Of a stretch of 64,000 nt of DNA, positions 56,285 through 64,000 are shown one piece after another (within the stretch, counting starts at the first letter, position 1; each line of letters begins with the position of its first letter). This DNA comes from Pseudocercospora fijiensis CIRAD86 (lineage: Eukaryota; Ascomycota; Dothideomycetes; Mycosphaerellales; Mycosphaerellaceae): assembly GCF_000340215.1 (NCBI RefSeq), contig NW_006921541.1, forward strand, positions 677,876-741,875, read 5' to 3'. The translations under genes were made by a program, and so were the position numbers. The notes beneath the pieces are model-generated. The model ran no database searches. It was not told the origin of the DNA and saw only the letters and a program-made list of their open reading frames with translations.

Positions 56285-58068
56285 TCAATAATACAGCGCC
56301 TGCTGCCACCACTCACACCTCGAATTCGCAGAATCATCAACCACCTGCGTAACTCCCGTAACATTCAGCACATTCATACTCGCATTCCTTCCAAAAACCG
56401 GGAAACTCGGGACTCCAGGTCCATTCGGGTCGCCAGTCATCGCAAAATTTGTGATATACTCCTGCAAAACAATCGCAGTGTCGGGCGAAGTGAGGCTTTC
56501 ACCATTATAGAACGTGTAAGCGATGTCATTTCCATGCAGAGCGGGTGGAACAGCGAATTGATAGGAGTGGGTGCGGTTTTGGTAAGCCTTGTCGAGGAAA
56601 AAGGTGTTACAAGTGAAAACAGCTTCCGAAAGCGCGTTTGAGATGCGAGCGATTTGGTCGGGGTAGTTGGAGCTTGGGTAGAGGACGTTTCCCAGGTACT
56701 TTGCGATTTGGGGGAAGCTGGGGAGGGTTGGAAGGAAGATTTGCAGCTGGGCGTAATAGGTGGTGTCGTTTTGACTGTAGGGTGATGTGAAGAGGAGGCC
56801 TTCGTCGGCGTTGTGGCCGACCATGACGTTTACGTCTTTGGCGAACTGGCCTTTGGCCAGGAGCTGGCCTGGGAGCTGTGGGGTGAAGATGCCGTCGACA
56901 ACGGGACCGTAGGTGAATTGTCCGTATGATGATGTGCCGACTTGGATGATGTTTGCGGTCTGGAGGGTCTCGTATGGAAGTTTCCGAGCTTCCTCGATCG
57001 TGGACACGTTCAGAAGTTTCAGATAGGCGTTGTAGACTTTTTCTTGCTCAACAGTGCTGACGTATGGTTGGAAGCCTGGACTTTGTAGGATTGCTTGCTG
57101 GAAAGCAATTGGCTTCTGGCCTCCGAATGCTGTGATCTGATGCATGATAGAGCCACCACCTGCAGACTCTCCGATCAATGTGATTCTGTTCGGGTCGCCT
57201 GTGTTTACAATATTGTCAGCATTACTCATTCCCGATCAGGAAATTTCATGGCACTTGCCTCCAAACTTTTTGATGTTCTGCTTGACCCACTCGATGGCCA
57301 GCCTCTGGTCGTAAAAAGCGGCATTTGCGGTGCCATTTTGTTGAAACGTAGGGCCTGAAAGCCAACCGAAAGCGCCAAGTCTGTAGTTCAAAGCAACATA
57401 CTGCGTCACAGTTAGCGACAACATCGGCCCTGAATCTGTATGATTCCCCTCACAATGATGCCCGAGTTGCCATTATCCTGGCTTCTCGCAATCAATCCAG
57501 CAGGATTACCAGTACTGCCTTTATCTCCACCAGTGTATCCACCTCCGTATATCCACACCAAGACAGGAGCACCCTCGTTCTTGTTTTCATTTCTCTTGTC
57601 AAATATGTTCTTGGGCACGTGAACATCGAGGAACAAGCAATCTTCTGTTGTTCTGGGATCTTGTGCTGGCAGTGCACCACTCCCAGAACTGCTCGTATTG
57701 AAATCTGAAGGGCTGAAATTTGTCTTGCCCTGCAAGTATTGAGGAATGAATTCTGAGGCAAGCAGGAGCCAAGCAGGGCTAGCTTGAGGACATATTCGTC
57801 CAATTTCGCCAGTCCGAATGACAGATCGGTCCTTCAATGGAGGTTGGGGAGCGCGAAATCTTAGATCGCCCGTTGGAGGTTGGGCATAGCGAATGTTGGA
57901 GAAGTTGTAGTATTGGCCTGTTTCGTTGAACACGGTGGCTCGTTGCACGACGTATCCCAGGTCGATTGTGGGAAGTTGAGTCGTGCGCTGTGTGAGTTCG
58001 GTAGCAGGTCGTGCGGAGACTGTGGTCAAAGAAAAGAGAAGTGTGACAGCATGGAGTGATGACAGCAT
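56285..58068 (-). CDS. Secreted type-B carboxylesterase/lipase
   Basis: Exons 58068-57454, 57400-57259 and 57198-56285 give 556 residues. Intron 1 is 53 nt (GTGAGG...GCTAACTGTGACGCAG). Intron 2 (60 nt) uses a GC donor (GGAG|GCAAGT) and acceptor AACACAG, joining KKFGG to DPNRITLIGESAGGGS. Signal peptide: MLSSLHAVTLLFSLTTVSA. Family landmarks: NIRYAQPPTGDLRFRAP, TEDCLFLDVHVP, VLVWIYGGGYTGG, YVALNYRLGAFGWLSG. Catalytic Ser264 in GESAG; acid Glu385 in GHNADEG; His474 in HGNDIAY. Type-B enzymes hydrolyse ester bonds of lipids, xenobiotics or plant polymers; the substrate here is unknown. Confidence 0.92.
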
Positions 58069-59212
58069 CTTTCTTGATTTCCTCAGATTGGCCTTGGAGA
58101 GGAAAGACGAAAAGGGAAAAGAAGCTCAAGAGTGCACTACAGTGACTACACGTCCATTGATTGAACAGAGTCCGAAGATGTAGTTAGAGGCGTGGAGGGA
58201 AGAAGACCGCAATACCTACCAATCAAGCGAGCAGTCTTTGCTTCTTGTACTCGATCTTGACCTTCCTCCAGCGCATGCGATGATGATTGATGCATAAGCA
58301 CCGGCTCGTAGTCCAGAAGAGGCAAGTACGTTCGCCTAGAGCTGAGACAGGATCCGAAATATGCATGGGTTGGAGGCGGTCGGTCTTCGCAGCAGGATGC
58401 ATGCACAACGTTGGCCAAGTCGAGTCAACGGCATTCTTGTCAGCGTGCCACGCGGTAGACGCAAGACATCTTGGCTTCTGGATTCTGGAATAACGATGTG
58501 CAACATGATTATAATTAAGCTTGTGCAACAACGTGGCAATGGGATGGGCATGCTTGATACGTAGCTCTACAGCAACCCGGCTGGAGGCGAAAGCGTTTTG
58601 GGCATCATGTGCGATGATGCGGTCTCGCGGTGAGGAGCCGGTGGAGATGCCGAAGGATTGGAGATGACTTTCAGCCTTTCAGGCACAAACTCTTCGGGCA
58701 TCGCTATCGCAGTCAGCGAGATCAGTCAGGTAACAACTGCACTGTCTTACTGCTCGACATTATTGCACTTTTCCAGGGCTTTCTAAAGCATCAATCAATA
58801 CAGTATGTACAGTACATAATCTGCTCGATGATATTTGCCGACTCGCTCGTGCCGCTCGTGGTCTGCAGGCATCATATCCGGCCGAGGTTCCCGAGTCGCT
58901 CCATCATCTCCACACGCTCCTATCGGCCTATCAAACAAGCGTGCGCAGAACAACAGGGTAACGGTATTAATATTGTCGGGCTCGTACCTCAAACGACAAA
59001 ACGCGCCGCTCCTATGCAGGATGCCAGGTTTACCTGATACAGTGTGCCGCAAAGCAGAAGTCATCCCGATCGCCGCTAATACCCAGTGACAAACACATAC
59101 AATTTCTCTGTCTTCAATTTTTCGCACAAGGCTCCGGATGTGCTGTGTCACCCCGTCTACCATGCTGTCCCCAAAGGCCGTGCGTCATAAGCTCTATAGT
59201 ATTACAACGACA
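58069..59212. other. Intergenic stretch, no supported gene
   Basis: Promoter side of the carboxylesterase and 3' flank of the metacaspase. Frames up to about 130 codons exist on both strands but have no domain-like sequence. Confidence 0.5.
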
Positions 59213-61009
59213 TTACATGACATACATAAGATTGGTGTCTGCGAGACATGTCAGCAAGGCTGTGTTGCGCATGCCAAGGTGGCGGAGCAGTGCACATGAA
59301 ACATACCAAGAGGATGGCTACAGCTCAGCTGTGGCTTTTGAGAATACTTGCCCTCCAGGTTGTCGCGAATGCTGTTGAGCAATTGGACGTAGCTCTGCTG
59401 AGGGTTCTTCTTGAGTGCGTTGATAAAGGCCCAAGACATCGCTCCAGTAGCTTCGCCATCGATATTGGCGTCTTGCCTGTGCACAAAAATAGGTTAGCCT
59501 ACGTCTTTGCAGTCGCGTGCGCGTGATGCTTCTGCGACGTTGTGGTGTTCCGCGCTGTCTGTGAGTCGATAGTGCCAACGCAACTCAAAGTCCCTCCGCC
59601 ATGAGGCAGCCTGGTAAGGCTCCTCAAGGCAGAGAGACTGAGAATTTTTTTTGTTGAACACTATCTCATCATCAAACGACTCGCATGAATGCAGCAGAGC
59701 TCCTCCAACGCCACGCTGAAATGCAGCAATCAATCAAAGCCCTTCAGAAATGGTTCCACATGGGAACGCCTTCACAAGGACTGTGATGTCCGATACTGGG
59801 CATAAACATGGGCTCGTCGGCAAAATGGGGATCAACATACGATGTCTGGGTGTCCTTGCTTCCACTCCACATGATGACATCTGCCGGAGATGTCTTTGTT
59901 CGCAGGTTGCGTTCATAGGTATCGCTACCACTAGTAGCTTTCTTAAAGAATCCAAGCGCGGTAGAAGCCATGCCGCCAATGTCTCCTCTTGCATAAGACG
60001 ATACAATGCCAAGCAAGCCTTGACCGGCCTCTTTGGCGAGATTTGGTTCTTTGAGCACACCTTGCGTGGAGTAGATGTATGGTAGATCGAGTGCTGAACC
60101 CGAATGGCAGGAATCGAAGATTGCCGTCAGGCGCACACCGGGCTGGAGAGATTGCACCCTACCAATATTAGCTTTATCCCACTTTTTAGTCATGGTAGAC
60201 TCACATAATACGATGCATCTCGTCGTCCACAATGTGTCCAGCTTGTCTGAAATCCACGGGATAAATGACCTCATCATATCCATCTTCCTCATCACCGTCC
60301 AGATCCTTAGTCTGACCACCGTGCCCCGAGTAGTGGAAGAAGAGTGAATCGTTGGGCCTGGCATCCTTGACCAGCCAATGCATCGCTCTCAGGATGTTTG
60401 CCTTGGTAGGCTGGCTCATGGGGTTCTGCTGGTCATCTGTGAGCGTGACCATGTCTTCTCGCTTGTACCCGAAATACTCGTTCAAGTATGTTGACATGTT
60501 CTTGACGTCGTTTATGCATCCTCGCAGCTGTCCTCGTTGTCCGAAGTAGTTGATGCCTATGAGCAGTGCTTTTCTCCTGCCTGTGCAATTCGAGTACTGG
60601 AAAGTGTATCCGCTCGGCGCGCCGTGTCCGAATTGCTGTGTCTGCTGCGGAGGAGGTGGAGGTCTGCCGTAGTCTGGGCGATGTGTCAGCAAAAGCTACG
60701 AAAGCCAACCGGTTCACACTTACTGCCTTGTGGTGGTCCTGGCGGCGGTCTGTTATACTGCTGAGGCGGCGGAGCTCCATATCCTTGCGGAGGAGGGGTT
60801 TGCTGATATCCATTTCCGAATTGTGGTGGTTGAGGCGACGGTGCGCCGTATCCAGCGCCATACTGTGGAGCGGGCGGAGGAGTGCCATATCCATATTGGG
60901 GAGCTGGAGGGCCATACTGCTGAGGAGGGGGATATCCGTTGAAGCCGTGCTGTTGAGGCGGCGGATAGCCCTGCTGGTTGTGGTAACCTTGGCCTGGATA
61001 GTACGACAT
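59213..61009 (-). CDS. Metacaspase (type I)
   Basis: Five exons (61009-60724, 60673-60205, 60158-59841, 59476-59307, 59238-59213) give 422 residues. Introns of 50, 46 and 68 nt have clean ends (for example GTAAGT, GTGAGT, GTATGT). The third is 364 nt (GTATGT...GTGCACAG), far longer than its neighbours. Residues 1-105 are a Pro/Gln/Gly/Tyr-rich prodomain ([20 protein letters not shown]). The caspase fold starts at [14 protein letters not shown]. Catalytic His213 sits in HYSGHGGQ and Cys269 in [35 protein letters not shown] and the last exon (DTNLMYVM) close the protein. Known role: Ca2+-dependent cysteine protease cleaving after Arg/Lys, acting in protein-aggregate clearance and stress-induced death. 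Confidence 0.95.
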
Positions 61010-62910
61010 GGCTGGCGGAAAGTGCGCTCAGGTGTTGAAGAGAGTGTGTGTGGGAGTTGTTCAGGTTGAAGTGCTCGGCTGAGTCGGCACTGCGCCAACC
61101 TGCTGACGCGCCGAGAATGTTTCACAGTGGCGAGGATGGCAGTATTTATCCTCGTGTGGAGCCAGGGACTCGAGGGAGGGGTTCTGTGGAGTAGGTAGGT
61201 CGAGGCGGTATCGATACCCGATCTATCTTGAGACTGCGTATGAGTATGAGTGTGAGTGTGTGCGTGCTGCGGCGGGCGGCTGAGCAGAAGTCAAAGTCAA
61301 CAGGTCGGCCTGTGCCTGTGACGATGCTGTGTGCGGTGCGGTATACGCCAGGACCAGCGGGAAGCGAAGCGATGGGCGGTCACCGTGTAGACTTGGTGAC
61401 TTTCCTCCAAGGATTCCTCAGGCTTCGTGACGCGCCAGCGCCAACAAATGCATACACTCTTAGGTAGAGACAGAATTTTGTGTCAAGGCTTGTTGGTCAA
61501 CGCCTCGCCTCGCCTCGCCTCGCATGCTGTCGAGCCGCTCGGCCTTCTTGGCGCGTCGAGGGGTAAAACTACATACAAGTCCGAATGTCCCGTCCCGTCC
61601 CGTTCTTCGCCATGGCTCCTTTCTCGAAACATCAGGTCCATCTTCTACTCTCATCAGATCCACCTTGCCAATTCGGCGGCCAATTCTGCAATCACAGCCA
61701 GTATTGATTCATCTTGCTAGAAGCTGCCGGTAGCATGGATCATTTTCTTGACGGTCGCTCCGAAGCCACAGCATGCAGTCTACAGTCTAGTCGACCGCCG
61801 CCGCATTATGCAGCCTTGCGACCAATAGGACATCACAATTTAAGCCTGGTCTGATACTGCCAGACAGACCCGAACTTCTTCATTCGACGCTTCGAGCATA
61901 CCACGTGCATCTCTGCTCCGATGTAAGCTTCTGCCAGCAGGACTATGCCACATGCGTCTAGATACGTTCTTCAGGTACATAGCCGGCATGCCTGCTCATC
62001 AACGTGGAAGCCACAGAGGAGCCTGCCAGAGGCGTTTTCGTGGCTGGCTGGCCACAGCTTCAACAATGAAGCACCAATTGGACCCGTGCGCGCACAATCA
62101 ACTCACAGCGGTGTGCTTTGCATCGAGCATCATCTCACTCTTCACCTGCATCTGCGTTGTCAAAGCCACTCACGCCACAACCATGCCATGCCATGAGGAG
62201 CAATCGCGGTATCCGCGTGGCACAGTGTTTACTGGCAGTGCATGTTCAGGGAATGACAGAACGAATCTTGAAAGGAGGTGGTGATGCGCTACATCACCCA
62301 TGTCACCAACTCATCTCTCTTTGGGAACCCGTTCGCCCAGAATTGGACTCCCGCTGAGCGTCACAGTTGCATTTGTAACAGGTGCAAAATCCAGGACTCC
62401 ATTCACTACACCCATGCTACTAGCCACTATCTGCTCTCGAGCAGCAAGATCTCACGATGGTCCTGAACTCTTCGCGCGACAGGGATTCGAGTAACAAATG
62501 GTAAAGCTCAGAAATTGATCCTGCCGCTCTGACGGGATTCGTTTGGAGCTTGCAGCTATAGCTCTGTGGGTCGGCATCTAAGAAGCACTGACATGATCGC
62601 ACTGACTACATGCCAAATGATTCCTCCGATAGCTGCAACGAATCAGGCACCGATGAACACAGCTCCTGCAGTCACCTAAATTTCGAAATGATGCTAACGA
62701 AGCCACGCCAAGTCACGGTAGCTTCGACGCAGGTGACTATGCATGCAATATCGAACTTTCTACTTCAGCCCTGCGAACAATAGCAGACTAGCGCTCCTGT
62801 GAACAGCCATCATTGAGGTTAGGCATAGCTCGGCACGAGCGACGGACATAGTCCAGGCCCATCTGTACCTGGCAAGGCTGACCATCATCCTCAATCCAGC
62901 AATCAGATAC
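61010..62910. other. Intergenic stretch left of the inverted MULE copy
   Basis: Contains simple repeats (TGAGTG-type at about 61235-61265, CGCCT-type at about 61503-61525). No supported gene on either strand over 1.9 kb. Confidence 0.5.
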
Positions 62911-64000
62911 AGGCGATTGTCCAAAGATTTTAGTGTACCACTCTTCTGGGCTGCAGCCACCAAAGTTTGCTGGCAGAGTCCCGATATAGTGGTATAACCT
63001 GTTCTAGATTAGAATGGCCTTAGCTAAGGTAACGATTAGGGTTAAGAAGGAGGGTGTTCTTAGTGCGACAGCTTGCCTAATTAGTCGACTAGCAGTCGAC
63101 TAGATAGATAGGGGTTAACTCTAATATTAATACGTATTACTAGCACTATAGGCCTATATATAGTCGCTGTTTTAACGTTGCTATTACTATTGCTATCGCT
63201 ATATTAACTTGACGTTACTATTACTATTGCTATCGCTATATTAACTCTACCTATTATTACTATCGCTATATTATCTCTACCTCTTACTACTATTACTATA
63301 TTAATTAGAAGTCCTTCTCTTACCCTTTATCTTACGTATCGCGTCGTCGTTGTCTATCTAGTTATATTTAGAAGCTACTATTCGCTCTAATCCGAGGTTT
63401 ATAACTCTAGAAGGTCTTTAAGGCGTTATAAGGTCGATAAAGGACGTATTCGACGCTCGAGGCGTATCGCTAGTTAAATCTACCTTTTTAACTAAGTCGA
63501 TATCTATAGGCTATACCGACTATATATTTAGCAACAACTCGCAACGTAGCGGCGGCTCGAAGTAAAAGCGCGTAAGTAACGATAATAGAGCCTAATTAGT
63601 ACGCTATTATCGCTATCGCGGCGGCCGCGCTATAGCTAGCGCTCGGAAGGTTATTATTATCGATCGAGTTAGAGTCGTCGGCTGCGCTAGAAGGTATAAG
63701 GTCTACTACCGCAGCCGCTTACTTATAAAAGTAACCTTAGGGGCGCCGCTCTCGTAGTAATTAGTAATGGAGTAGTTAGTAAGGCTATATAGCGTATCCT
63801 TAACCTTACGAAGGAAGCCGCGTATATAGCTATCGCGTACTACTAGATTAACGGTCTTATTATCGCGAATATAATAGAAGTATTAAAATAGGCCCTCGGC
63901 GGCCTTATTATAGTGCGACCTTAAATTACGAAGATATAGATCTTTTATAGTCTATAGCTTCCGCGTATCTTCGTAGCCTTCTAGCTATAACTAATCGCTA
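62911..64000 (-). mobile_element. MULE copy 2, inverted, partial (runs off the window)
   Basis: The reverse complement matches 32543-33077 (terminus AGGCGATTGTCC at 62911) and continues without a break into the sequence of 16830-17329, across the site where copy 1 carries the chromovirus. Differences from copy 1 are mostly transitions, plus length change in the ATAGCGATAGCAATA tandem array (about 63170-63310). Only the 3' 1.1 kb is inside the window. Confidence 0.85.

Noticed and set aside
58795..59163. 122-codon minus-strand frame
   Set aside because: No start context, no splice sites and no recognisable motif; a plus-strand frame of similar quality overlaps it.
60433..61125. 230-codon minus-strand frame across metacaspase exons 1-2
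   Set aside because: Alternative frame over the CCN/CAG-rich prodomain; the spliced metacaspase frame explains the sequence.
1..64000. tRNA genes
   Set aside because: I looked for B-box-like GGTTCGA motifs with plausible acceptor stems by eye and found none convincing; a covariance-model scan would be decisive.

Overview
The window is nuclear DNA of a filamentous ascomycete. Short introns (43-69 nt, one of 151 nt and one of 364 nt) with GT/GC-AG ends, ascomycete-specific families (Cnn_1N/ApsB protein, Vts1, Yvc1-type TRP channel, metacaspase with a Pro/Gln-rich prodomain) and massive C-to-T decay of repeats in the style of repeat-induced point mutation (RIP) all fit. A Dothideomycete such as a member of the Mycosphaerellales is my best guess; that is inference, not shown by a marker gene.

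Layout. 1-13.4 kb is gene-rich: tubulin cofactor C (-), a small hypothetical (-), a Ser/Pro-rich ORF broken by one TAG (+), a YVC1-like vacuolar channel (+), a small three-exon gene resolved here from splice signals (+), a metallo-beta-lactamase-fold protein (-), and a zinc-binding protein followed in the same frame by a second Cys-rich ORF (+). 14.3-33.1 kb is a repeat island almost devoid of CpA/TpG: a Mutator-like (MULE) DNA transposon into which a 15,208-bp Ty3/gypsy chromovirus has inserted, with matched 122-bp LTRs and an exact 5-bp target duplication. 35-39.3 kb carries EMG1/NEP1 (+), COG5 (-) and relics of an NLR-like NACHT gene and an FAD-dependent DWF1-like reductase. 39.5-41.0 kb is an 89-bp tandem duplication plus a degenerate 25-bp satellite. 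41.2-61 kb is gene-rich again: ApsB-like MTOC coiled-coil protein with an in-frame TAA (+), VTS1 (+), a GH16 glucanase with GPI-type tail (+), a small mitochondrial-type membrane protein (+), a PMP47-type carrier (-), a secreted type-B carboxylesterase (-) and metacaspase (-). From 62.9 kb to the window end lies a second, inverted MULE copy that preserves the empty insertion site.

The genes are mostly housekeeping and show no shared pathway or cluster. The most unusual object is the giant chromovirus: besides gag and pol (reverse transcriptase, RNase H, integrase, chromodomain) it carries a third sense-strand reading frame of about 1,570 codons between pol and the 3' LTR that matches no family I know. 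Its frame is preserved over 4.7 kb although riddled with RIP-type stop codons. A second theme is three otherwise continuous gene frames each interrupted by a single TAG/TAA (at 3234, 12949 and 44619) that one CpA-to-TpA change would explain.
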